Source: Parasponia andersonii
Taxonomy: Eukaryota; Streptophyta; Magnoliopsida; Rosales; Cannabaceae
Reading direction: 5' to 3'
Length of the DNA stretch: 64,000 bases
NCBI GenBank assembly: GCA_002914805.1
Contig: JXTB01000089.1
Span: 728,652 to 792,651 of the forward strand
Both the position numbers and the translations under genes were made by a program. Each line of letters starts with the position of its first letter. Position 1 is the first letter of the stretch. A model generated the notes under the pieces. That model saw only the letters and a list, made by a program, of their open reading frames with translations, had not been told where the DNA came from and searched no databases. Shown here in pieces: positions 46,917 to 58,183 of this stretch.

Positions 46917-48597
46917 ACCCAATATCCTGATACTACCTGAAAGTGTATCAGTAAAACTTATGCATAGAACTAGGTCTATCACTTAGTACTGTGGCAACTT
47001 GCTAGTGATCTAAACTACCACAATACAATAATAAAACTCAAGTTTATGATCCTATCGTATGTATAACATGTAACAATTCATAATAATAATGCAATAAAGA
47101 TATAATCAAATCATGTTTTAAAATTACACTTGGTATTATTATGAGATTTATTGTAAATGGGCAGCACTCTGCTATATTACCCGATAATCACATCTTTTAA
47201 AATATGTATAAAAATTATACAGTCTAATCCTAATATAATTAAATAATTTTCAATAGTTTATCAAATTATCATATTATTTATTATTTTTCATAGATAAGTT
47301 ATAATATATATTCAAATCAAAACATGTTTAAAACTAAGTAATTGAACTCCTACCTCAATATGGTAGCTATACTAAGCTAATGATACTTGAAGAATCTTCT
47401 ATTGGTCGCTTGGATACTCGGACGGTCGTTTTGGGAATCCCATAGGCTCACTTTGAGAAGTGACTTTTCCAACAAAGCCTTAGATTGAGAAATGGATTTT
47501 ATCACTATGTTCTTAGTATCCAAAATGAGTAGGTTTGATATATAATTTGCCAAATTTGAATTCTGGATCGAGACCCGACCCGTGGCACATAAAACAATAT
47601 TATTCACAAGCCTCTTGCGTCGATTTTGATACTACTTTGAAACATATAGATATTTTCTATCAAAGTTCACCTTTCGACCTCATTAAGTACAAATATGACG
47701 TCAGAACTTTATTTTGAGGTTTCGAGCTTTAAATATGCTTTAAATCTGAAAATTATAAAAATGCCATTTTTCGAACTAATTTGAAAAGTCCTCTCTTTCA
47801 ATTCAAAAATTAGCACACTTCTGGATATCATTGCAATGCCTAATAAATACACTTATTCATTTCCGTCCTCTATAACCCCCATATAATTATTTTAGGTTAC
47901 CTAATGAAAATAATTATAAAAATTCTACAAAAGTATTTGAAAAATGGCCAAATCGGACAACTTCTTACAGGCAGCCAGTTGACATTCAAAATTAGTCAGA
48001 GATGAACGGCAATGACGAGACAAGTCCACACGTGCCAGCAGTGTGGCGAAACGACGTCGGATAGTAGAGCTTTGCCAGATATTCCATACGACAACCATGC
48101 TCTTCAAGGTGCTTGATCTCTAGTGTTAGGCAGCAGTTCACAATGGGGACGATCAATGCGGCTTTGTCGATAGTTTCTGGTTCACAGGAGCAGGACGTGA
48201 GCAACAAAGGCCAATTGTTGGTCGTTGAGTCAATAGTGGCCACGGGAGAGTTTTTTTGAAATTTTTAGGAACTTCACGGAAGAATGAGAGATTTTTAGAG
48301 GTTCTAAAAGCAAATATGGAAACTGTATCCATGTGTCACTCCCTGGTTGAGTGAGCACTATCACTTAATTGCGTTTTGCCTTGTTTTCAATATTTCTTTT
48401 CACTTATGCCCCTTTCGTAATTGCACTTTAGTCCTTCTTTTAAAATTTTCCTTACACATAAGCCCAAATGAACCTAGACTTAATTGTGTCCTTATTCATT
48501 TGAAATATTTTTGATTGTGTAATTCAAAATTTTGAAATTATCACTATACCCTTGGCATAAATTGCTCTTATATCCTTTTAAAAATTCGGTTTTTACA
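46910..48597 (-). repeat. LTR-like block 2 of the pair (1.7 kb)
   Basis: It runs from TTTTACAACCC to TTCGGTTTTTACA. The terminal 150 bp on the minus strand (TGTAAAAACCGAATTT, then words such as ACTAAAGTGCAATTACG) have the look of plant Gypsy LTR starts. The part at 47,960-48,240 is relatively GC-rich and gives short open stretches on both strands, none recognisable. Confidence 0.55.
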
Positions 48598-48642
48598 GAT
48601 AGAGATCAACATAGTTTTACAGATAGAGATCAACATAGTTTT
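48594..48642. repeat. 24-bp tandem duplication across the LTR edge
   Basis: The unit ACAGATAGAGATCAACATAG plus TTTT occurs twice in succession. It spans the end of LTR block 2 and the GATAG flank, so the flank word occurs twice on this side. Confidence 0.9.
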
Positions 48643-48789
48643 AATAATAATTGATTGTCTATCTTACAAAAATTTGTCATGGAGCAAAATTATAAAGCTA
48701 AAAGATTTTGAGATACTAATCATACAAATTAGGGTTATCCAGATTAAGAAATTTATACACTAATTAAAGTGTTTATTTTTGTGTTTTTT

Positions 48790-48916
48790 TTCACAATATA
48801 TATGCTAGCATACATGTTCTATTGTGTCGGTAATTATTAAATACTTTTCGTCAACGGTTTTATACTATTTTTTCCGACGAAAAAATGCGATGGCGAAAAT
48901 CATATTTCTTATAGTG
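48790..48916 (-). mobile_element. Orphan CACTA-type terminus
   Basis: The reverse complement of the right edge reads CACTATAAGAAATATGA, followed by TTTTCGCCATCGC and TTTTTCGTCGGAAAA, the style of a CACTA end with CGTCGG subterminal words. No matching other end was found nearby. It may be a small non-autonomous element or the remainder of one cut by the LTR pair. Confidence 0.55.
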
Positions 48917-49145
48917 CCAGCTTCCCACACGGGGTGGTAAATATTCAGAGATCAAACTGATGGAAAAGAAAAAGAAAAACAAAACAAAACAAAAAGCTAA
49001 GGAGGAACCATGCATGAGGGTTTAGAGCCGGCTCTGAGTTTATATATTCCTGTGTCAACGCGTAAAAGAACTTTAAAACCAAAGTTGGACAAGAAGTTTT
49101 GTCGGATATTAGCCTAGGTTTAATGGACAATACATTTGGAAATCA

Positions 49146-49290
49146 TATATATATATATATATATTATTGCCTATAATAGGTATTTTTTTTTATCTATGAG
49201 TAGGTAAAAAATACCTATTGAATTGGTGCCATATATATATATATATAAATACCTATTGAATTGGTGCCATATATATATATATATAATCAA
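49146..49290. mobile_element. MITE family copy 3, collapsed to its inverted repeats
   Basis: AATAGGTATTTTTTTTTATC (49,175-49,194) is followed after about ten bases by AGGTAAAAAATACCTATT (49,202-49,219), i.e. both terminal repeats of the family with nearly all of the interior missing. The right repeat continues GAATTGGTGCC, the reverse complement of the GGTT.TCAATCC end seen in the other copies. A 39-bp unit consisting of AAATACCTATTGAATTGGTG plus CC and a TA run is then repeated once more. TA microsatellite flanks both sides. Confidence 0.7.
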
Positions 49291-49299
49291 GGATAAAAA

Positions 49300-49740
49300 T
49301 TCCAATTTTAAGTCTCTTCGTTTTCCAGAGAAAGAAAAATCAATTGTCTCAAAAAAAAAAGTCAAAATTCCAACGCCCAATAATGTCCTTTTGCACGTAT
49401 AACATGCATCTTACTTGATTTTTAATTTGTTATTGCTCTAGCCGCATCAGAAGTTTTAAACAATCATCACTGGATGACCGTTTGATTATCAACTCAATTT
49501 CAATAAAAAAATTAATCAAAAAGAAAATACATAGATATCAACTTTATTAATATATTTTTCACAAATGAATGTCATCAATGATTAGAATCAATAAAGTAGC
49601 CATAACATATTAACATTAATGAATACGACGAGTACGGCATTGATTATCACATCATACACTAATTTACAATCTTAGCTATCCTATTAATCATGTGCACAGT
49701 TCTCTCAAAAAAAAAAAATCATGTGCACAATATCATTTAT
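49300..49740. other. Downstream flank of the DnaJ-like gene
   Basis: No gene is visible. On the minus strand an AATAAA lies at 49,548-49,543, about 210 bp after the stop codon, a possible poly(A) signal. ATCATGTGCACA occurs twice (near 49,687 and 49,719). Confidence 0.4.
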
Positions 49741-49754
49741 CATTGAGACATCAA

Positions 49755-50300
49755 CTAATATTTTCTTCTCCTCATTCTGATCTGGGACCTTCTCTTCAAT
49801 CCACGTAGTTGGTTCTCCCAAACTTCCCGGGAAAACATGGATGATGATGGTGATGGTGATGGTGATGATGATGATCTCCTTCCGTCCGCTCCAAACCCTA
49901 GATTATCATGAGCCAAACTCAACTCGTAATCGTACAACCTACGCGAAACAGGATTAGAGAGTGTCTCATACGCCTTCTGAAGCTCAACGAATCGCCTGGT
50001 CGACTCCTCTTTCGCCGAGGGATCGGGACAAACATCTGGGTGATACAGAAGAGCCATGCTCCTATAGGCCTTCCTTATGTCCTGCAAACCAACATTCTTA
50101 GAGCTAAGAGAAAGCACCTCGTAAAAGTTGGCCTTTTTCTCATCTTCCGTTATTTCTAACCGATCACTGGCTGATGATGATCTGCATGAAATAGCATTTT
50201 TCAACTTGAAACTTATCATATGCCGAGCTGGGTTCCCTCTTTCTTGCATTGGAACCAGTCTTGCAATCTTGGGATTCACATAATTCAAAGAAATATCCAT
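49755..50300 (-). CDS. J-domain protein, chloroplast DnaJ 20-like
   Basis: An uninterrupted 181-residue frame starts at the ATG ending at 50,300 and stops with TAG at 49,755. The J domain spans about residues 58-127 (ANFYEVLSL, KAYRSMALLYHPDVCPD, FVELQKAYETLSNP, RRLYDYEL), with the HPD tripeptide at 87-89 that stimulates Hsp70 ATPase. The first 50 residues are rich in Ser, Arg and Ala with few acids, which would fit a chloroplast transit peptide. A Ser/Pro run (143-154) precedes the basic tail WENQLRGLKRRSQIRMRRRK, which recalls plant chaperone protein DnaJ 20 (J20). There are no zinc fingers, so it is a type III (DJC) protein. It is the only intact gene seen in the window and has no visible intron. 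Which J20-type paralogue it is cannot be told by reading alone. Confidence 0.9.
   Translation of the reverse strand: MDISLNYVNPKIARLVPMQERGNPARHMISFKLKNAISCRSSSASDRLEITEDEKKANFYEVLSLSSKNVGLQDIRKAYRSMALLYHPDVCPDPSAKEESTRRFVELQKAYETLSNPVSRRLYDYELSLAHDNLGFGADGRRSSSSPSPSPSSSMFSREVWENQLRGLKRRSQIRMRRRKY
49838..49876. repeat. Trinucleotide repeat inside the DnaJ-like gene
   Basis: Plus-strand GATGGT/GATGAT units encode the Ser/Pro run of the protein on the minus strand. Length changes here would stay in frame. Confidence 0.85.
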
Positions 50301-50407
50301 GAGATCACGATCTTATGATATATCTTGAAGAAGAAAGAGAAGAAGAGAAAGAACAAAAGATAATCTATGGCGAAGAATTAATCAAGGTGAAAGGACCTTT
50401 GGTAGAG

Positions 50408-50420
50408 GTATATATATAAT
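50408..50420 (-). promoter_or_regulatory. TATA box of the DnaJ-like gene
   Basis: TATATATATA on the minus strand lies about 110 bp upstream of the start codon and is followed by an AG/AAGAA-rich leader, the usual spacing in plants. The start site itself is not mapped. Confidence 0.55.
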
Positions 50421-53400
50421 GAGGAGAGAGGCACAAGCGTGTGGGCGGTAATATTAAAAAGTGAATAGGGATTATAAAACGCGGTCAGATATAGATTAAA
50501 AAAAAATTAAATTTTAGCCCTAAGACCGTTGAATAAAGCTTTGACATTATGTAATTGTCCTTGTCCTTGTCCTTGTTAGGAAATTTCTCGGTTGAGGCAG
50601 CTAGCTGCATGTCTCTTATACTTAAAAGTTACCCTCTTCGTCGAGATTTCTTATTAGAAATATACGAACTTGTTTGAATTTGTTTCCTACGCATTAAGAG
50701 CAAGTTTCAACAGCTAGTTTGTAGAATATAGTAGATAAAAAATTTACTAAAATTGCTTAAGTAATTCCAACGAGACACGTAGTATGAGATATAGTTGTTG
50801 GGCAAAAAGATTATATAAATGTACTTTCAATATTTATTGATTCGAAATCTTTATTAAGTACATACAGGTCTTCAATTTTATTTAATATATTTTTATTAAA
50901 TATTGTTTCTCGAAATACATTTTCAAAAAGCTCCATTCACGAGAGTAAGAATCAGTGGAAATCAACCTAAAATTTAATGGATTTAAATATTAAAGAAAAT
51001 AAATTAATGGATTTGAGTGGACTAGAGCGAATGACCATTAGTAATTATTAAAAAAAAATTATTATAGTTTGACCACAAATGAAACTCGGCGTGAAACTAA
51101 AAGCAAAACTTGCATGATTAAGCGTAAAGTGCGGAAGCATAGTATTAGTGCCCATATTATAACCTTTACCACATAGAGATGGCATGCAATGTATATATAT
51201 GTGCATGTATAGACAAATTAAGGCTAGTTATCGCCGGGCACAAAGATTAGTCAATCAAATCTATATCCGATTTTTCAGAAAAAAAATACAAAACAATACA
51301 AGAAGAAGAGAAAAAGAAAAACATCATATATGTTGGATAATTCTTCGCATGTATACAAAAAGATAATATATTGGACCACATTTGATACATTATTTGAATC
51401 GCCGGGAAGGGTTTTCTCCTGTCCATAGTATTAAGCCCCTATCGCCCTTATCCCAAATCCACCTATAAATTCGCCAACAAAATACTTACCTTTTTTTTTC
51501 TAAATTCTCTCTGCTCTTAAAAAAAATAAATAAATAAAAGAATCCATATTTCTGAGTTATTAATCAAAAATAATCACTGATGTTGGAATAAAATTAGTTT
51601 TGAATAATATTTATTTTGAGCGATGTTGCTATTTTCTTCTTACAAATATTTTACATGTATTATCAATTTCTCTTCTGCCGGCCGACGTTTTTTATTTTGT
51701 ATTTTTTGAATAATTTTATAGCAACTTCCTTCGATAATTCCTTTTTCACAAATTAAGTTCATTTGAACACAACTAAAAGGGCACTACCCTCGATCTGTCT
51801 TAGGTACCACTTAGAACTGTTTAAACCTTTTATAGCACTTGGCGGCCTAAGATGGTCAACAGCAACATGCATAAAATAATTAGATATTAAATCAAATTGA
51901 ACAAGAATCCAAATGACATGACAAAAACTCGTGCGATTAAAGATTTCAATCTACATATATATATTCTCCAAACCAACATGATAATTGAATATGTATACTC
52001 TGACGGCTACTTTTGGCCCTGAGAGAACCACATACATGTCTATAGATAATTAATTAGGTCCAATTCCAATGGACGAAAAGCTAAAACTATAACATAGTCT
52101 AATTTTTTATTTTCATTTATTTTGTAAAACAGGTGTGTGAAAACTATGAACTTTTGTTGTCATTAATGTACAAAACCATGACATAAATCCACAGGACAGT
52201 CCAGACATCACATGCAAAAAGTCCACAGACAAATAGAGAATCAAAATTAAATCATCACCGTTCATCAAGTATACAACTTTCATCTTTTTTAATCAAATTA
52301 AATAACTATGCAATTGTACAACTTTCCTCCTTTCAATCAAATTAAATCACCATGCAAGTGTACAACTTTCCTCTTTGTATTTTAAACTACTCTCTTTTTT
52401 TTTTTTTTTTTTAATTTCCCCGCTATTTTGTTCTTTAACGGACGAACTGCTTGGCTTTCCCCGTACATATCCAGCCGCCCATGAATGATTCAGTTTAAAT
52501 ATATGGGGAAATTATGCAAAATTAGGATAAGTATGATATCTTTTCTGGGTCATGATGCGTGAATACTACTTTGTTAAGGGTATATCTCACTAAGCTTACC
52601 TCATAAAACTCTGCAACCTCAAATGTGTTACTAATGTCGTCCATAATTTGCTGCTAATTATGTGTCAATCATAATAAATTTTGTAGATATTAAAGTGAAA
52701 ATATTAAATAATAACTAAATCATGAGATTAGTGTATCATTGAACTTTGTATTTTCTAAACTTAATTAAAAAAAGGAGAAACAATAGGAAAACTAAAATCT
52801 TGTAACAAAAACAAACCAAACTCTTGTAACAAAAACTTACACCGGTAAATGTAGCATGCATTTATTCAACCACTTCTTATTTTAAAGTGGAACCATATTA
52901 TTTAAAATTATATGAAAAAAAATAACGTCACATAATTGGTGTAAATTTTTTGTGTCAAATTTTGATATCCAGCTTTTACTCTTAAAAAAGTTTTAAATTT
53001 GTTATGGAGCATACATATAGAGTATATATAGAAATTCTACTATAAGAGGAGTAAAATTGCTCCAACCGTTGTGGCATTTTTTTAAACCAATTCAAGGGCT
53101 ATTAAATGATCAAAACTTTAAAAGCTTGTCTATACAATTCATGGACTCTACCTCTATAAAACATATCCCAATGAAATGTTAAAACTGCAGGTTGAGGTTT
53201 GAATCAAACACCTTAAACAAAAGAAAGTTTCAATTTATCATCAATTTTCATGTAAAGAGGAAATCTATTGAAAAATTTCAAAATTTTGATACAAAACTCT
53301 ATCAATCCAATTTGCTTATAGTGAAGGGATCAAGGATTTGGTTGAGGACTTCTTCATTCTTCTTCATCTTGGTCCTTTGCTTTCATTGCAATCAATATGT

Positions 53401-53722
53401 TTTACGTCTCCAAATTAAATCTGTTGAAGAAAAATGTTTGGAGATCCCTAAAATTTCTAGCCAAATTGAATCCGAGGTTAAAATTGCTTTGTCTTGGTAA
53501 TCCTTTACATTTTTGGGAAATCTTAAAATGAAAAGGGAAAAACATTTGTTGGAGATTAGATCGTATATACCACTTTTTTGTTAATCTAAGTATTCTTATG
53601 GTATACCGTAACATACCAAATACCACATTAAGTATTAGGCTTTTACAAGATAGTGAAGTGACACCTTCGGTTAACCTCGTATAGTCAGTAATATCTTAAC
53701 GTGTCTTATAGCATCAATCTTT

Positions 53723-53762
<40 letters not shown>
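50421..53762. other. Gene-poor AT-rich region upstream of the DnaJ-like gene
   Basis: No protein or transposon motif was recognised in about 3.3 kb. There is a near-duplicate of AATCAAATTAAAT(A/C)AC...ATGCAA(T/G)TGTACAACTTTCCTC around 52,290-52,375 (period about 60 bp), a T-run near 52,395 and a TA microsatellite at 53,727-53,757. A 102-codon open stretch at 53,192-53,500 resembles nothing I know and is probably chance. Confidence 0.4.
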
Positions 53763-53766
<4 letters not shown>

Positions 53767-53984
53767 ATCAATCCAATAGGTATTTTTTTTTATCTATGAA
53801 TTTTTTTTTAACCGTTGGATCATCATCTAATGGTAATCTAATAGCTATAATGAAGTGCATGAAAAGACGTGTATCATTAATGCTCTTTCTCTCTCTTATT
53901 TTTTACAATAAAAAAATATGCATGCTAAATTTTCATTAGACAAATTGATACCTATATATAGGTAAAAAAAAAATACCTATATAT
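53763..53984. mobile_element. MITE family copy 2 (about 222 bp)
   Basis: GGTTATCAATCCAATAGG plus a T-run at the left is mirrored by AGGTAAAAAAAAAATACCTA at the right. The interior aligns with copy 1 at 7,357-7,576. It sits in a TA microsatellite. There is no coding capacity. Confidence 0.7.
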
Positions 53985-55460
53985 AAGAGATAAGGTATTA
54001 AATCTTAAACGTCAATATTAGAGATGCGTGTGATTACTAATTAGTGCGTGGTTATCAATTTGGCTAAACCTATTATATTTATAGCAGCATAGAAATATTT
54101 TTCAAAAAATTTCCATTTTACAATGTCTAATGTCACTGTTAGGCTTTAATTTTTTTTAAAATTTTTTTCTTAATCTTTTTGAAAAAAATTCAATTATTTT
54201 TTTTTTTTAAAATTGCTCAGCCTTCACGAGCACTTAGTCAGCATGTGTCAGGCACTGAAAGCACTTAGTTTTTTCTTCTTTTTTTTTTTTAAAAGTAGTT
54301 TTTCTGGCCTTTTTCTTTTTCTTTTTTGTTTCTTTTTTTTTTCGGTATTTGCTGTAATCCAATTTGTGGTAAATTCTATCCGTGTTTGTTTTTTCTTTTT
54401 TAAGTTGCATTATGATAGATCTTAATTTGTATTTTAATTAACATTTTTTAGGATATAATTTATTTTTTAAGATAATTTTTTATTTTCATAATTTTTTCAT
54501 GATGGATTTGAAAAACGAAAATCAATAAGTTTCGTTCATGTGTTGTCAACCTATTTTTGACTCTTTTTAGCTCCTAAACGTTTATTATTTTATTTTCATT
54601 TTTTTAAGTTTCTTTGTTGTTGGCATCAAGAATTGAGCGTTCTAGCAACTATTTGGGAAAAAAAAAAAAAAACCAAATAGAGTTACCATAGGTATTCTAC
54701 GTTAATATGGTATCCGCCATCCAAAAAATTATAAACTTGGAGGTTCCTAATTGGAGGGGGAGGGAGGAATTTGACTGTACATATTATGCTTGGATATCCA
54801 TTGTCTTGGTATCTACACACATTAGGAAAAAGGAAATGTTTATCATGGGTCTCCATTTATATTAGCTTGGTATCCGATAAATTGGGGAAAAAAATTTATC
54901 TATGATATCATATATAAGACTGAAATTAAGGGTTAACTAGAAAGGGACTTCAGTGTTCTTTATTCAAAATTCAAAAAGAAACTAAGAGGTTGATGATGTT
55001 TTCTCATTTTGTTACAAGCGGTATCTGAAAAATGGAAGGGGGTTTCTTATTGCAGAATTTTACTGCATGTATCCTACATAATACTTATGATACTCAGCAA
55101 ATGGGAAGGAGCGTTGGAGTTTAATAAAGAAAGAAAGAAAGAAAAAGTAAAAGAAAAACTAAGAGATTACCATAAATATCTTTCCAAATTACTTATTTTA
55201 TTCCAGAGTTGGGTTTTCTTTGTCACTAAAAAAGTATAAAAGGGTTATCATAGGTATACTACTTCTACTTGGATACTATCGGTCACCTAATAACTTATTT
55301 ATGATAATTGAAAAATTATTGTAGTTATGCCTTCATATAAGAATGCCAAAAAAAAAAAAGAAAAAAACAATACAAGTGAGACCATATGTAGTTTATGCTA
55401 GTATTTATTAGAATAAACTTTCAGAAAATATTTTCATAAAATTATTTTCAAGAGCACCAT
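53985..55460. other. Unassigned region with long T-runs and diverged repeats
   Basis: T-rich blocks fill 54,140-54,420. Three loosely related 50-bp stretches lie at 54,681-54,735, 54,836-54,890 and 55,235-55,290 (TTA(C/T)CAT(A/G)GGT then GGTATCCG or GGATACTATCGG). No gene was recognised. Confidence 0.4.
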
Positions 55461-57029
55461 TGTTTTATAAAATCTAGAAATAAAGCGAAATTGGTCGTTT
55501 AAAATTTTTCTCTTTAAAAATATTTCAAATCATGATCTAACATAAATTAACTCTTGATCTAGATAAGAATAATACCCAGATTCATTCCACAATCTTTTCG
55601 TCTTCTCGTCTATTCACGAAGACTATTTAATTGATCTGATAGGTGGCACCTTCTTGATTCCCAACAAAGAAATTCACAAACAAACAAGAAGATCATCTTC
55701 TCGAACCGATTTCTCCGAGATAGCCGAAACACCAAGGATAGTGAATCTCCTAGTGCTGGCCGATTTTCCTCTGCTCTTCCTCGCTCTATTTTTCGTGTGA
55801 CACTCTCTTGAAAGGGGTATTTCACGTGTAACACTTGCAACTAATAATTAGAGAACTTTTCTCTTAACTATAGAGAGATTAGTAAACCCTAATAAGCTTA
55901 TTGGGCTTTTTCGGTTCAACTGAACATCAAATAACTATAAGACTTTAATTTGAGCTAGACAGGGGACTAGATGGATTCATAAAGCTCAAGTTCTAATGGA
56001 CTATCTTCTCACAATCATACTTAACTCATAATTATGATTGGGCCTTATCCATTAATATTAGGGAACACCACTATAAACCCAATATTGAGCTATTAGAGTA
56101 AATATCATTTATTTTTTGTGAAGCTTATTATTAAATAATTTGCTTGATCCATTTAGTATATACTATACCTATAAATGTACTGCCAATGCAATGCCATACT
56201 AGGAGGGTGAAATTATCATATTACTCCTCTAATACATATTTACCTTTTGAGCTACCATTTTTCATCTAATAGATAATAGTTGACTATAGTATTTGTATCT
56301 GCTTGTACCAATATAATCAAATCTATATAATGAATACTGGGGCCTTGGTTTATATTATCCAAGTACTTGAAAAAACTCAAAGTGACATTATGTATATGGC
56401 ATCCATCATGAAAAATGTTCTATACATTTCATATACCTTATAGTTCAAACCGTAAATCGAAACTAGTCTTTTAGTAACTAAAAAAGACAAAACATATGAA
56501 AGTAAGTTTGTTAATCACTAGGATTAAGGTTTTCTATAATAGTGCTAGATTAGTGAAATTAGAAATTTGGGTTGCGATACTCAAAGTTAAATTCTAATTC
56601 ACTCGGTCTTGTTGGATACTGTTATAACTTTCTTATAACATACTAGTATTTCTATCCAAAGACTCACTTCGTTAATTGGAGACTTCATTAATCAAATAGA
56701 CAACACTATAATCTATGGCATAGTAAAGTATTCCATCCTCAATATGCAGAATGCGAATAATTTAGTTTAGACATAATGAAATAAAGAATATAATGTCTCC
56801 TACATATGAACTCATTACACGAATAATTTTTATTACTCATTATATGTCTCGGAATCTTTAGATATTTGCATAAGAAAAACATAGACATCACATGTAAATT
56901 AGTGGGACATAAAAGAAATAGAAATTCATAACCTGAAATTTATCAATAACAAATAGATAACAAATAATCTGATAAATATTGTTTATAATGTCAAAATAAT
57001 AAACTACTTTCTAGGACATTATTCCAATA
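55461..57029 (-). repeat. 3' LTR of copia 5 (about 1.57 kb)
   Basis: On the minus strand it starts T(A)TTGGAATAATG at 57,029 after the purine tract AAGTGGGAGAT (57,030-57,042). The left end at TGTTTTATAA (55,461) is the best TG candidate and is uncertain. Its layout follows the solo LTRs: for example 56,190-56,260 (AATGCCATACTAGG, then TAATACATATTTACC) corresponds to 3,100-3,170 in copy A. Confidence 0.72.
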
Positions 57030-57044
57030 ATCTCCCACTTGGCC

Positions 57045-58183
57045 TTTAAAGTAGATGTGACATGTCATGTAGTCCTATTCCTTCTAGGTGGTCCTCAATA
57101 CTTTAGTAGCTAAAGATTTGGTAAAAGTATCAGCAAGATTCTCTGCATATGCTATCTTACTTACTATTACGTCTCCTCTTAGAATAATTTCTCTGAGTAC
57201 ATGATATTTCATTTCTATGTGTTTTCCATTCTTGTGGCTTATTGGCTCTCTGGAGTTAGCAACTACACCACTGTTATCACAGTAGAGTGTTATAAGTTGT
57301 TGTGCTCTAGGTACTACTTCAAAATTCATAAGGAAATTATGAAGTTAGACCGCCTCTGTAGTTGCTTTAGAAGCTGCCACATATTCGACCTCTATGGTTA
57401 AATCCGCAACACAAGATTGCTTGATACCCCTCCATACAATGGCTCTACCACTAAGGGTAAAGACTGAACCAGAGGTTGGTTTCTAGAGTCTTTATCAGAT
57501 TGAAAATCTAAGTCAGTATATCCAATAGGTGTTAGATCTTATATCCAGAATATACAAACATATAATTTCTAGTTCTCTGAAGATACTTTAAAATATGCTC
57601 GACTACACCCCAATGTTCAAGTTCTGGATTAGATTGGTAACGACTTACAATCCCAATAGCATAACAAATATCGGGTCTTGTGCAAAGCATGGTATACATA
57701 GGACTTACTACTACCGAAGCATAAGGAATATTTTTCCTCTGTTCTTTCTCTTTTTCTATCTTAGGAGAATTCTCATTGGATAAAGTAACCTTTACAAAAG
57801 GGTGTTAAAATTTTCTCGGAATTTTGCGTTACAAATCTAATCAGTATTTTGTCTATGTATGAAGCTTGTGATAAAGCTATGCATTTGTTATTTTTGTCTC
57901 GTAGAATCTGTATTCCTAGAGCATAACAAGCTTCATCAAAGTCTTTCATATCAAGCTGTTGTGCTAACCAGACTTTCACTGAAGATAATGATCTAACATC
58001 ATTCCTAATGATTAGAATATCATCAATGTACTGTACTAGAAAAATCACTTTATTATCCTAAATTTTTCTATAGACACAAGGTTCATCTATATTCCATTTG
58101 AAATCATACGACTTAATAGCTTCATCAAATCTTATGTTCTAAGAACTAGATGCTTGCTTGAATCCATAAATAGATCTTTTAAG
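57045..58183 (-). pseudogene. Copia 5 RT C-terminal half and RNase H
   Basis: The RT palm at 58,048-57,773 keeps FLVQYIDDILII with the catalytic YIDD intact, followed by KDFDEACYALGIQILRD and LSQASYIDKIL. The connection with MYTMLCTRPDICYAIGI continues near 57,690. RNase H starts near 57,530 (GYTDLDFQSDKDS) and ends at 57,329-57,084 with YCDNSGVVANSREP, HIEMKYHVLREI and ENLADTFTKSL. Several stops occur. It continues across the solo LTR at 58,184-59,988 into the RT N-terminus. Confidence 0.87.

Larger units (their letters stand above)
42982..48597 (-). mobile_element. Tandem pair of LTR-like blocks, probably Gypsy-type
   Basis: The outer ends are TGTCACAACCC (42,982) and TTTTTACA (48,597). 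GATAG lies directly outside both (42,977-42,981 and 48,598-48,602), which fits a 5-bp target duplication of one insertion. Near 46,910-46,916 a second end/start pair abuts (CTCGGGTTTTACA then ACAACCCAATATCC), splitting the region into blocks of 3.9 and 1.7 kb. Both blocks have similar outer wording (ACAACCCAAATCCC and ACAACCCAATATCC; ACTACCTGAGAGTG and ACTACCTGAAAGTG). A minus-strand TATA (TATAAATAGGGC near 46,155) supports orientation. There is no coding sequence. The family name is an inference from the termini only. Confidence 0.6.

Noticed and set aside
47992..48243. Open stretches of 60-83 codons on the minus strand in a GC-richer part
   Set aside because: They lie within the LTR-like block, overlap each other in different frames, and match no family I know.
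49908..50159. Plus-strand open stretch opposite the J domain
   Set aside because: Antisense shadow of the DnaJ-like gene.
53190..53215. GGTTTGAATCAAACACC resembles a tRNA B box and T arm
   Set aside because: No A box at the right distance and no acceptor stem pairing.
53192..53500. 102-codon open stretch with one hydrophobic segment
   Set aside because: No known motif, no promoter or codon signal, and AT-rich DNA of this length often stays open by chance.
54213..54425. Plus-strand open stretch with many Phe
   Set aside because: It is the translation of T-runs.
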